Origin: Closterium sp. Naga37s-1 | Lineage: Eukaryota > Streptophyta > Zygnematophyceae > Desmidiales > Closteriaceae | Reading direction: 5' to 3' | Length of the DNA stretch: 64,000 nt | Assembly (NCBI GenBank): GCA_947471745.1 | Contig: CANJKZ010001109.1 | Coordinates: 3,534,001-3,598,000 of the forward strand | Part shown: in pieces, positions 9,640 to 20,267 of the stretch | Layout of the letters: each line of letters starts with the position of its first letter | Numbering within the stretch: the stretch's first letter is position 1 | Made by a program: the position numbers and the translations under genes | The notes under the pieces: generated by a model | What the model was told of the DNA's origin: nothing | The model's input: only the letters and a program-made list of their open reading frames with translations | Database searches by the model: none

Positions 9640-10930
9640 ATGGGTAAGCGTAGCCGTTGAACGCTCACACGTCCCCCCTTGAAAGCCGGGTGGTGTGGAA
9701 AACACCTTGCTTGAGAAGATAATCATTGAGAGCACGGTGTGCGTTGCCCATATCAGCTTCTACAACCCAACTGTCCTTTCGTGAGTCATATCCCTTCTAG
9801 CGTATCGGGAACTCGAGCGTGTTGCCGCGTCTATGTCGATGAGCAAAGACACGTTCCACCACGTACTTCGGTTCATTCTGTACGAGAACAAGTGGTGGTA
9901 GCGGTAGCTGTCGCCCCTGGAACTGTTGGTTGGGGTCCTTGTAGGGTTTCAGTTTCTGAACATGGAAAGCGTTCCGAAGCTTTCACGTAGTCGGTAAGCG
10001 CAGGCGAAATGTTACTGGTGTCACCATTGCCGCAACGCTAAAAGGACCACAGAAGCGAGGCTGAAGCTTGGACGGTAGATGAGGCAAGTTGCGTATGTTG
10101 AGAAGCACTAAATCTCTGACTGCTACCGAGTGATCTCGTCGCTGTCGATCGTCATACTGCTTCTGGGAGTTCTGCATTGCGGTGAGACGTCGCTGAGTAC
10201 TCTCCCATAGCTGCTTCATGGTGGTGAAAAAATTATGTGCGGCTTGGATGTGTGCCAGTGTGGTTGGCTGCTGCTGTGTGATTGGTCCATGCCCGTAGCA
10301 TAGGAAGAAAGGAGTTATTTATGGCCACATGTGATCCGTTGTTATAAGTGAATCTCAGGGTCGGTAACTATAGTTCCTACCGTCTGATGTCGTCCTGCAT
10401 GCGGTACGCAGTAATTGTGCAACCACCTTATTGAATCAATTTGCCTGTCCATCTGCCTGGGGTCTTGTCCCCAACAAACCCATGAGTTCCTTCAAGAACT
10501 TACTCATCAACTTTGGGTTTTTGTCTGATATGAGTATAGCAGGGATGCAGTAGATGGCGACGACACAGTCAAAGAAGAGGCGACTAGTTGCTTCAGCTGT
10601 AGCCGTGGCGTTTGTCGGGATAAAGTGTCCCATTTTAGAGTATTTGTCGATCACCTCGAGTATAGCATCATGCCCTCATGTGGTCGATGGCATTCCAGTA
10701 ATATAATCTAGACAAACGACTTGCCATGGTTGTCCCGATACGGCTAGACCCTTTTCGAGGCTCCTGAGTTGATTTCCCAAGTTTACCAGTACCGAAATAA
10801 TATATTTTAGCCTCCAATTCTCCCTTGCTTGGGCGCAAGCGTTCTCAGCGACGACATGGTGAATTCGACGGAGCAATCGTCGCATTGGCTCTCGAGTTTG
10901 GACAGCAGGGATCGTTGACCTTCCGTCCTC
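9640..10930 (-). mobile_element. Relic of a Ty3/gypsy chromodomain element
   Basis: Scattered minus-strand frames give the integrase end of a chromovirus. From high to low coordinates: the HHCC/integrase N-terminal region with the WQVVCLDYITGMP box (about 10885-10680), part of the catalytic core with MIDKYSKMGHF and AILISDKNP (about 10654-10440), the C-terminal part with QKQYDDRQRRDHS and QPRFCGPF (10219-9985), and a chromodomain-like stretch with EPKYVVERVF and DSWVVEADM (about 9890-9690). The frame is broken in several places and RT and Gag are absent. This is an old 5'-truncated copy unrelated in detail to the gypsy element at 37755-43278. Confidence 0.75.
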
Positions 10931-11899
10931 TGATCTATAGGGTGGTGATGAGTATGAAAGATATAAGAGGTAAGATAATTTAGGACAGAACGGACAACGT
11001 GCTCTTACATCCTGTCCCGTCTCTCATGTGACAGCATGCTCCGGAGCACCTTCGTTTATAATATACCACATTTTCTTGAGTTCCTACCACCGCACCTTCG
11101 TCTATAATATGTCACATTTGCTTGGGGCGTGCACTCCTAATCGAGTAAAACAGATAAGTGCATGCGCTAATTAAATGGCGTTCCTGTATGAAATTTCAGT
11201 ATTAAAACACCAATCTATATATCTCGTCTTGGAGAATTGAATCGTGTCGAAATTACCTGGGGTCACAAATAGAATCCCGCGCAGCTTGGCAGGTTTTTTT
11301 TCCTTGCAAACACAGAAAGGTAATGTGACAGCACATGTTGACTGGACGCACAGCAAGTGAGCCAAGAGTGAAGGGAAAGGAAACTCACCAGCCCGTCAAG
11401 GTGAAATTCGTTACTGTGTGTCAACATGCGGTTATAATATATCACATTTTGGGGGGTTTTGCTAATAATTGATAACCGGATATAATCGCAATGCTCTGGA
11501 TAGAAGCGCATGCGCTTATCATAGGCTCGCGCCTACATCCGGGGTGACACGGTACGATAAGGTCCAACTGAAACTTCCGCCTTCTTATCTCAAAGGCTCC
11601 TTATCCTATCCTGGCCGTCACTTCACTTGGCTCTTGCCTAGTCTGCCCTGCTGTGGTCTGGTGAGGCTTACTCTAAGTTTATCTGTTACCGTATGTCCTT
11701 GTTTGGCCGGGTCTGTCTTGCGTGGTATGGCCTCGTCGTGTATTCTGATCTTCCGTGCTCAGGCCTGGTTTGGTTGCTTGCGAGGCCTAGAGTCGATTAG
11801 CCCCGTCTGGCGGCCTCTTTTTTGTTTCGGTTGGGCCGGGTCCGGTGTACCTGGGTTCGGTCAAATAAAATAACTTCAACTAGCCACCCAAATTTCAGG
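10931..11899. other. Intergenic stretch with no recognised gene
   Basis: Mostly AT-rich sequence. A short phrase (ATAATAT..CACATTT) recurs three times near 11056, 11103 and 11436. Nothing else supports a gene, RNA or element here. Confidence 0.5.
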
Positions 11900-11907
11900 T
11901 GTCACGG

Positions 11908-12461
11908 CAGGGCCTCAGATGTCAGCGAAAAAAGGCTGATTTAGGGTCGGAAGGCTGAGTTTTTAGACATGGGGAGAATGTATGGGCTGATATTTCAGCT
12001 TTTTTTTTTAGTGTATGAGCTGATATTTCAGAACATTTTTTCCAAGTGTACACTGATTGCTCAGCGTACTAACGAGGGTGTAGGCTGAAATCGCGCTATT
12101 TCTGATTCGTGTAGGAGCCGTGAGTTTCGGCTGTCTAGGTACATCCCCCGTGAGTCATGCCGAAATAGCCATATGCAGCGCTGTTGCAGTGGGAAATCGA
12201 ATTTTCCCAACGCGACGATTCGGTGCAGAAGTTCTGCAGCAGAACAACGCACAGCAAAGCACCGCGTGCCCCCAAATCAAGCACCCCCACCTCACCCACA
12301 GCACTTAATTGAAAATGGACTCTAGCTTTGTTCAGCCTTACGGTAGTTTTTAAGTGAGGCTGATTAGTCAGCCTTTTTTTAAAACAGGACACTGCTTTTT
12401 CAGCTTTTTTTAGCTGCAACATTGCCTGTTCAGCCTAGGCAAAAACGAATCTGAGGCCATG
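11908..12461. mobile_element. Non-autonomous hAT element (554 bp)
   Basis: The left end reads CAGGGCCTCAGAT and the right end, on the complement, CATGGCCTCAGAT, so 12 of 13 terminal bases pair as an inverted repeat. The flanks carry an 8-bp target duplication with one difference: TGTCACGG (11900-11907) and TGTCACAG (12462-12469). Eight-base duplications and CAGGG-type ends are hAT hallmarks, and the ends match those of the autonomous element at 13509-17634. There is no coding capacity. Confidence 0.8.
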
Positions 12462-12505
12462 TGTCACAGAAAACAAAAAAATCACAAAGAACATAGGGTG
12501 AAGGT

Positions 12506-12974
12506 CAGGGCTCTCGTTATCAGGGTAAAATACCCTTTTTGCACTGACTGGCGGCCGCTTTTTTTCAGTTACCCTTTCATAGACAGGGTAGTGGGTTTTT
12601 AACCCTAGGCCAGAAAGTGTAAGTTTTTTTGTACCCTTTGAAAAACAGCGTAAGGAACTTATTTCCCTGACTGTACAGAAAACAATCCCAGTAATACTGG
12701 GACCGAATGCTCCGTAGCGAGACGAAACACTATGCGGGCCCCTGCAAAATGATCCCAAAAGACTCGAACCTGCGGCCCTTTAGACCTGCGCTGTAACATA
12801 ACCAACTGAGCCACTAAGTGCTGAACTTGCCTACCTCAGAAATTTTAATGGCAGACTTACAGTTTTTTTACCATGCATTTGTCAGGGAAACAAAAAAATT
12901 ACCCTAGGCATCAGGGTTGACTATACCTAGAACCTTGATTACTAAGGGTGGCCCAAAACGAATCTGAAGCCCTG
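12506..12974. mobile_element. Non-autonomous hAT element (469 bp)
   Basis: Bounded by CAGGGCT at the left and AGCCCTG at the right, with a perfect 8-bp target duplication GTGAAGGT at 12498-12505 and 12975-12982. Its right end (AATCTGAAGCCCTG) resembles that of the neighbour at 11908-12461. It carries a tRNA-like stretch inside (12745-12821). Confidence 0.8.
12745..12821 (-). pseudogene. tRNA-like sequence (degenerate)
   Basis: On the minus strand an A-box-like TGGCTCAGTTGG (12813-12802) and a B-box-like GGTTCGAGTC (12770-12761) lie at tRNA spacing. The acceptor and T stems do not pair well, so this is a tRNA relic or a tRNA-derived insertion inside the short hAT element rather than a working gene. 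The amino-acid identity is not clear. Confidence 0.4.
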
Positions 12975-13044
12975 GTGAAGGTTGCAAATGCCCTGCTAGC
13001 TACACATTTTTTGAATTGAGAAAGCTTGCTTTCTATTCTGGCAA

Positions 13045-13113
13045 GGCAACGTGCTTCATTACAATTGGGCAACGTGCTTCATTACAATTGGGCAACGTGC
13101 TTCATTACAATTG
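13045..13113 (+). repeat. Three tandem copies of a 22-23 bp unit
   Basis: The phrase GGCAACGTGCTTCATTACAA recurs three times in tandem. An imperfect inverted copy (TTGTAATTCG..GTTGCCTTGC) follows near 13258-13282, so the stretch could be part of another small inverted-repeat element. Confidence 0.6.
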
Positions 13114-13764
13114 CAGTAATTACAACATTCTCGTCCAACTATACATTATACGAGTAATCGACTAGGGTGGGTGGGTGGGGAGTGGAACTGCAAAGTTCCG
13201 AAATGAAGACGTGGGTGGAGGCCAAATGGCCTCCATCCCACATTATGTACTCTCCGCATTGTAATTCGACGTTGCCTTGCTGCGCTACAGTCAGCTGCGC
13301 TTTCACAATACGCATTTTTAGAAAAGTGTTATACACTTTCTAAAATTTTCATTTGTGTTGACATGAGGGCACAGGTCAGGGTGATTAGAACGAATCAGTG
13401 AGGGCCTGGATGGGTGTCTACTATAGACAGAAACAGATACATACTGAATACAACATAACGTACCCATGAGTGCTCAATGGTAAGAGATATCATGGAATAG
13501 CAATGATACAGGCCCTCAGATTGGTTTGAGGGTATGCTGATGGATCAGCGTGCCCCTGCCAACCAGGTGTCCAAATCAGCGTTGGTGGTTTTCTTTATAC
13601 TGATACTGTCAGTGTAAATTTTTTTCCTAAACTGAACCTGCAGTGTAAAAAAACCAAAAAAGCAGAGCTGATGCAACAGTGCATGGATGCGTCCAAAGTT
13701 ACCATTGTGACAAACAGCAGCACCAATACCGCATGCTGGCTGAATCTACCACTAACAAACTAGC

Positions 13765-16700
13765 TCATGTCATGTCTTCATCAGAAGAAACGCTCGCATC
13801 ATCACCACTGCTACTGGCATCGTCATCACTCTCACTGCCATCGCCTGCAGAACCACACATGCCCTCGTCTAGGTCCTCCTCCTCCACCACCCGGCGGCCA
13901 CTCCCCTTAACAAACTTGGCCTTGGCCCGCTCCTTCTCTGGCGCAGCTTGCTCCTTGCGCTTGCTGGGGCGCCTTTTCCTGGTGCTCCGCCAGATGTCCA
14001 GCACCTTATCCCACTCCATGTCGTAGTCGAGCAGACTCATTGCCAGCAAATCTCCCAGCTTGGCGTTGCAGAGACTCGTCCGGCGCCACGACTTGATCAC
14101 ATTCTGGCGGGAAAACCCGCGCTCGCACTCGACTGTGCTAAGAGGCAGAACAGCGACTGCAGCCCACAGACGGACTAAGTTGGGGTAGCTGGTCTGCCAG
14201 TCGTTGGTCTGCAAGATGGCCTTCAAACCTGCGTGAAAGGGCTGCTCTTCCTTGGGGGCAGTGGAGAGCACTGGCAGGAACGTGCGCAGCTCCGCTCGTG
14301 CCGCACGCTTCTGGACACCTGCGAAACGGGTTGAGCACAACCAGGGTAGAAATTCAAGCGCACAACATGGGAATAACGCAACCACGGAAACGGCAATGCA
14401 TACACGCAGGTCAGTGGGGATCTATTTCTCGCTCACCAGGCAAGATCGTGTCCCGGTTCTTGGCCTGAAACAGATGGACGAGGCCGTGCAGGTGCTCCTT
14501 GCACTCTGCGTCTCTTGCCTCGACGCCCCTCGGCCACGAGCGGGGCATGAAGAGCTTCGCCCCGTTCAAGCGCGTCAGGTCTCCCAAGCGCAGCTCGAGG
14601 TTGTACACCAGCTCGCGGGCGAATGAGCGGCAGCAGGTGTAGCAGCCTTGCATGTCCCCGCTGCTGGTGGTGTATCCCTTGACTGCCTCCTCGTGCAGCT
14701 GGAACTTGTGTACACGGGGCTGACCCTCCTTGTCCACCCCTTCCACAGTCACTTCACGGCAGTCGGGCGAGGCGTGCCGCGCGAGGAAAGCAGACAGCAG
14801 CTCGCTGGTCCCACCGCCAAACTGCTGGCCACAGTTCAGGTACCTCTGCTCCATGTAGATGATGGTCCGCCTCACCTGGGAGTGCACTGCAGTGAGGTCG
14901 ACCTGTTGGTGGGGGGAGAATTGGTACACCGAAACAAAAGATAAGTAGAAGAAGAGAACTGCAAAACGGAACTCAACAACTCACCTGTCGCTTCTGGAAT
15001 AGCAGGTTGAGCGCGTTGAGTGCCGTGTGCACATCTGCCAAGAAGAACAGGAAGTAATGAAACGTGAACGACGTTACTAAGTGGTACATCGTCTTGTCCG
15101 ACTCCTCGAGCATAACGATGACAGCAGGCAGAACGCGTACGAATCGTGCGATTGCATCACCGCGACTCAACCAGCGGACACTGTGGATCCCTTGGACCTC
15201 GAGGTTGGTATGCGTGAACACTTCCTGCAGCTCCTTGAACTTGCGGTTGGAGTTGCTGGATCTGCCGAGATCTTCCGCCACTGCGCGGATAACCGCGTCG
15301 ATTATGCCAAGCTCGGGTAGTGCCTTAGCCGCCTCCTTTGCAGCAAGCGCTTCCCTGCCACGGGTAGAAATGCACGGGTGGGGGTGTTAGAATTCGCATC
15401 GCGACATACCACGTTGGACATCTCATACCGCAACAACACCACCACAGCAACAGTTTACCTGTGTGCGATGCAGTGAGAAGCCACCACGTGCGGGATCTCC
15501 AGTCGAAGACGCCCAACGAGGCCCGTGTCGTTGCCTATCATCACAGGTGCCCCATCGGTGCTGATACCCGCCACCTTCTCCAGCGGCAGGCTAATACTGT
15601 CAAGGAATCCCGTGATCTTAGCATAAAGAGATGCTGCATCACACTTCTCGACGGAGAGGTTAGTCAGAAACTCTGTGGTGACGGCATGCTCACGCAGAAA
15701 GGTTACAAACACAATCATGTGCTTCCCTTTGACGCGGTCCGTACTCTCGTCGCAGCTCAGACCAATGAATGGACTCGAATCAATGAATTCTCTCTGGCGC
15801 GCACGAAGGTATGTCGCTATTGCGGCGGTGATCTCTTCAAATCCGTACCTGCACGGGCATCAACGCGTGTGGTTAGTGATAGCTTCACGTATATCACATC
15901 CCCCGACGATATGTACTAGAGCAGTGTCACTTACGTCGTATAGTAGGCACCATAACTGCTCTTTGGGAAGCCCGGTGTGCCACGCTGCGCTAGATGTTGG
16001 ACGAGGTCGACGTACATCTCGATCGGGGCGTCGGACTTAGCGATGAAGAGTGCCGTCTCAAATAGCGCGAGCAGGCGCTCCTTCTCGACGTCTTTCACCT
16101 TCTTGTTGTCGTCAATCCGGCGGTTAGCTTTGAGCGCCGCCTCGGCTGTCCTCTGTCTGCGCAGAGCGCGGCGGTGCTTCCTTGTGCGTTGATGCTTCCG
16201 CATTGCCTGGGTCTGCACATCGGTCGCCCCTTCTCCTTTGGCGCCGAAGTTCGTGCCCACACCGCCGTGCGCAATGCAGACCGAGCACTTGATTGGCGGG
16301 AATCCTGCACTCGTCTGACACAGAACAAGCCACGGATAGTCGTCAGACCACTGTTTGTTGAACATAAATAAGGCATCCTGGTATTTCTCCTCGGCTATGT
16401 CGGGCAGTTCTGTTTCGGAGGTAACCTCAACCGCTTTCCCCTTCTGTTTACGCTGTCGGGCCTCCGGGGAGGAGTTCCCCACACCAGACGTTGGCGTAGC
16501 TTGACTGGCACCCCAGTTGATCTTTGTTTGGCGGTACGTCACTTTGATACCCCTTTTGAGACGGGGTCCGATGCGACAGCGACAGGATGACGGTTCCGTG
16601 TGGGTTCGGGAGCGGCAGGAGTTGATGCGGCAGCGTCAGGAGTTGATGCGGCAGCGTCAGGAGTTGATGCGGCAGCGTCAGGAGTTGATGCGGCAGCGTC

Positions 16701-16964
16701 AGGAGTTGATGCGGCAGCGGCAGGAGTTGATGCGGCAGCGACACGAGGTAATGCGGCAGCGCCAGCATGCGTCGAACACTCGCCCTGCGTCCAGATGGTA
16801 GGTGCCTCGGGGCCCGAGGAAGGGAAAACAACGGTAGGAGCTGATGGCGAGACTAACACGGGAGCAGCTGAAGCTCGTCGTAAGAAGTCTAGGCCAGTAA
16901 GGGCGGCTGGCTTCGTGGCTGGGACGGATTCAGGGTTGTCACCTGCGGGCGTTGGATCCGCCAT
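13765..16964 (-). CDS. hAT-family transposase, spliced
   Basis: Predicted exons: 15935-16964, 15459-15848, 14985-15354, 14437-14902 and 13765-14318, all with GT-AG borders and matching phases. If one base is restored near 16543 they sum to about 936 codons. Exon 1 starts with a low-complexity region (AAASTPD repeats) and then a TTF/C17orf113-like zinc finger (KCSVC, then NFGAKGEGATDVQ and RKHQRTRKH). Exon 2 has the catalytic acids in SCDESTDR and GISTDGAPVM. Exon 5 has the hAT dimerisation region with LPLSTVECERGFS and an acidic Ser-rich tail. Either a 1-bp deletion or an unrecognised small intron separates the two frames meeting near 16543. If it is an intron, the gene may be fully functional. 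It would cut and paste this family, probably including the two small neighbours. Confidence 0.85.
16612..16745 (-). repeat. 21-bp minisatellite in hAT transposase exon 1
   Basis: About six near-identical copies of a 21-bp unit encoding AAASTPD on the minus strand. The multiple-of-three length keeps the frame. Confidence 0.85.
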
Positions 16965-17399
16965 GGCTGCTCAGCTGTGCTGAGCGTGCCGAGCTTGAGA
17001 GGGAAGCCACTGCCAGGTTGAGCTCGAACGTCACTTCCTGCAGGGGTTCACGACGAGTGCAGGAACAGAATGAGGGAGCAGATGGGGGTACCCCCTCTCC
17101 CGAGCCGCCATGGCGAGGGATCGTGGTCCTGGGTTTCCGTCTTTCCAGGCAAGATGACAACACCCCCACCCACCCCACTGCCATATTTTATGGCGTGTTG
17201 GTGTGGACCGTGCCAGCAGTGGTGTGCTGTCTGTGTTCTAATTGGGCAGTTGTTGAACTAGGTTCATCGTATTCTGGTGTGATGGCTTCCAGCGAGGCAA
17301 AACGGTTCGGCACGCACATGCTGTAAGTACAGCGCATGTGAAAAGATTCCAAGTGTGTGGGTGTGGTGGGGTTTCGTGGGAAGGTACAGTCTGTAAACG

Positions 17400-17418
17400 C
17401 GTCGCCCCCCCCCCCCCC
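17400..17418 (+). repeat. Poly-C run
   Basis: A run of 16 or more C in the subterminal part of the hAT element, likely length-variable. Confidence 0.6.
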
Positions 17419-17649
17419 CGGGCGGTCAAGTCCGTTTCAGTGTGACTCGCTGAAGTATACTGATTCGTCAGTGTTACTTGTTCTGAAACACGCAAAATGG
17501 TCAGTGTGGCAAAATTGCAAATACTGAGATTACAGTGCAAAAATGAGGCATATACTGATTTTTCAGGGAAAACGGAAATCAGAGCTACAAAATCAGCGTA
17601 ATCAGCGTGTTTTACGCTGATATCTGAGGGCCTGCAATGATAGATCATT

Positions 17650-20267
17650 TTATGGTACACAAATAGTCTTTCCTCCTACTGTTCCAGCGCAAGCTTTACC
17701 ATTATAGTCTGTATACGCCGCACTACCAGCAGCTCCTCCACCATAGAAGCGGTAAGCACCTGAACATGTCAATGTTCTTGCTACTCGCTTGGCCCTCCCC
17801 TTGGTGCACATGCCCAACTGGAATGACCAATATTCCGCACCGAGGCAGATCTGGAATTGCAAGATACATGTCAAGAAAGTGCATGAAGCGTTAGTTTGTC
17901 GGAGACAACCAACGTGACAGTGCGAGGGCGACAAGGCACACGCACCCTTGCTGAAAAATCGCATGGATATGGCATCAAGCATACTCCACTGGTTCTCATT
18001 GTCTTTCGAATGCCACAAAAGATCTTGCAGCCAGCTCTTGCTCTACCTCATTCATTCCCCTTGCCAACACCCACCTCGAGCTCCTCCCCCCCACACCATC
18101 TCCTCCTACTCACAGCCCTCACCTGTACGCCAATCTTGCTTCCCGTCGCGTAGGCCGAGGAAGGGATGGTGTTGGAGCAAGTGAGGCCGGGATTGTTGCG
18201 GTACAGCGCAGCCCATGGGTTCTCACTGGCACCCCCTTGTGTAGTGCCATCCGAGTCCTCTTCCGACGAGGACATGCTCTTGCCAATTCTTTGAAGCAGC
18301 TGCTCGCACGTGTCCTGAGGTGTGAGCATGCCGTATCTGACACACTCGGCAACGGTGAAGGCGAAGGCAGCACTGCGCTCGAGGCACACGGAGCGGCCCG
18401 CTTTGATGGGCTTGGAGCAGTCAAGACCGGGGTTGAGTGTGGCGAGATCAGCTTCAGTGAAGTTGAGCGCTGCGCTGATAGATGCACAGGTGTCCCCCTG
18501 GAAGTTTGGAAAGAGGTAGGGATAGGGATGCTTCTTGCTCGCTGCTTGCTCACTAGCATCGACAATGTTGCAATGTGCTGAGTTGACTAGGTGCGTTGGT
18601 TGAGTGCATACTGTGTTGTAGTCAAGAAAGCAGCAGGTCTCACAGTGAGGGTGTAGAAGAAGGCAGTGCAGGGTGTGGCGGGAGTACCATCCAGCTGAAG
18701 AACACTGCCCTTGGGCAATGGCTGGCTGCAATCAATGCCCTGCATTGAGAAACGCACGCATGAATCAGAGGTTCGCACCAAGTTGAAGCGAGAATGATGG
18801 AAGGGTGAAAGGGTGAAAGGATGTCTCATCAAATTAACCGAAGCGGGATCAAATGTGTGAAATGATATGAAAACAAAGTGATTTGAGAAGTGTAACCCAA
18901 ATGTCAGATGAAGGTTCGTAACTTTCACCCTCTCGTCACCCACTATGTTTTGGTCGGTGAAGTCAGTCAGCGAGAGGCCAACAAGTGGATGAACATCCGA
19001 GCACCACCAGTTGTCTCCACTGACTGTCATTGTGGTGGCCGTGGTATTAGCTGCAGGCAGAACGGGGAGTGAGACAGAGGCAAGGAAAGGGAGAGAGAGT
19101 TCATTGAAAGGTTCAAGGAAGTTGAGAGAAATAGGAGAAGATATCCTACTTGGGCTACAGTAGAGCTAATGTGAAGACCATGCATTTCTGCAAGTTCATC
19201 ATGGCACAACACAACCACACTGTGCAAGCAATTTCGAACAAGACCAACAGGCATAGTTACAGCCAAGTGCTTCCGCTGGCGTAGCATCACCTGGATCGCA
19301 GGTTGGGAAGCCGTAAAGCGTTTTGCTTTCCACGTGGTTGGGAGGGCAGATGCAGGAGTAGGCGCCCTTGCCATCGTTGATGCATGCTCCCACGTAGCAG
19401 GGGTTCTTGAAGTATGACCCACACACGTCCACTGCCACACGTGTTCCGGGGGTGGTGGATGGTGCAGATAATGGGGATTGGTGCCAAACAGGGGTAAGAG
19501 AAGGCAGAGACAGGAAGAAGAGAGTGAAGGTACCCGGAAAAACGAGCAGAAATTAGGATACAAGCGAGACATAGCCGTGAAGAGTGTGAAAACATGGGGA
19601 GAGAGGGCGGAAATGAAGGGAAGGGGGAATCTGAAAAAATAGTCAAGGAACCAGGTCAACCGCATAATGAACACGTCCTAGGTGGTGACAAGAAACCATC
19701 AGCGACATTGGGCAGTGCTCAATCAGCTCCGCTCACCGTTTTCCTATGGTGAGATGGCCTGAGACTCACCTGGTGGTCGTGACTCCATGCCTTCTGCCTG
19801 TGCTACTCATCGCATACTTTTAAAGACTGAGTGAGAGTGTGGAAGCCATTAAATGTTTGTCATAATTGAGTGTGGAATCAGTGCTGCGAAACCATTGTTT
19901 CACTTGCCACTGAACGTACGATATGCACATGTGTTGAAGCCATTTCCATTCTCGATCTGTACAAAAGGCTGCACAATAGCGGTAGGGATGTTGCAGGTGC
20001 AGTTATTGGTGCTCTCTGCAGTCCCGCTGCACTGAAACCGGCCGCACGGGTTCATGACGGGCTGCGGTCGATCTCCCTGGTAGCTGCTTTGACCGCAGGG
20101 GTCCCCTGGAACTGGCAAGTGGCATAGAGGAGAGGGTACACATGAAACACGTGTAATTACAATGAGGATGAAAGAGATTACCCAGTGGTCGGCACATGTA
20201 TGAGCAAATGTTTGACCACAGTTGTCGTGTGTTGCAACCGGGGTTCATTATTATGTCCATGCGTACA
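17650..20267 (-). other. EGF-like and LysM exons at the 3' end of the mosaic gene
   Basis: The exons at 20182-20267, 19908-20111 and 19291-19431 encode Cys-rich EGF-like modules (NPCGRFQC..CTC; NPCYVGAC...YSCICPP). LysM 1 is split between 18944-19050 (SGDNWWCSDV..LTDFTDQN) and 18644-18739 (GIDCSQPLPKG). LysM 2 runs from there into 18123-18497 (GDTCASI..LATLNPGLDCSKPI). LysM 3 (QDTCEQLL..NNPGLTC) ends in 17650-17850. LysM domains bind N-acetylglucosamine polymers such as chitin or peptidoglycan. An acidic Ser-rich insert (SSSEEDSDG) interrupts LysM 3. The stop TAA is at 17652-17650. Confidence 0.78.

Larger units (their letters stand above)
13509..17634 (-). mobile_element. Autonomous hAT transposon (4.1 kb)
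   Basis: The left end and the complement of the right end share CAGGCCCTCAGAT, a 13-bp terminal inverted repeat. A perfect 8-bp target duplication CAATGATA flanks it (13501-13508 and 17635-17642). Inside lies a spliced transposase gene on the minus strand. The right end is only 15 bp from the stop codon of the mosaic protease gene, so the element sits in that gene's 3' untranslated region. Confidence 0.93.

Noticed and set aside
12442-12973. 17-bp direct repeat (AAAACGAATCTGA..GCC) first read as the target duplication of a SINE
   Set aside because: Each copy is the right end of a separate short hAT element with its own 8-bp duplication.
13045-13113. Tandem repeats considered as a CRISPR array
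   Set aside because: The copies are adjacent with no unique spacers, and the genome is eukaryotic.
19770-19797. 28-nt candidate exon with AG acceptor and GTGAGT donor
   Set aside because: Including it breaks the frame into the next EGF-like exon; skipping it keeps phase.
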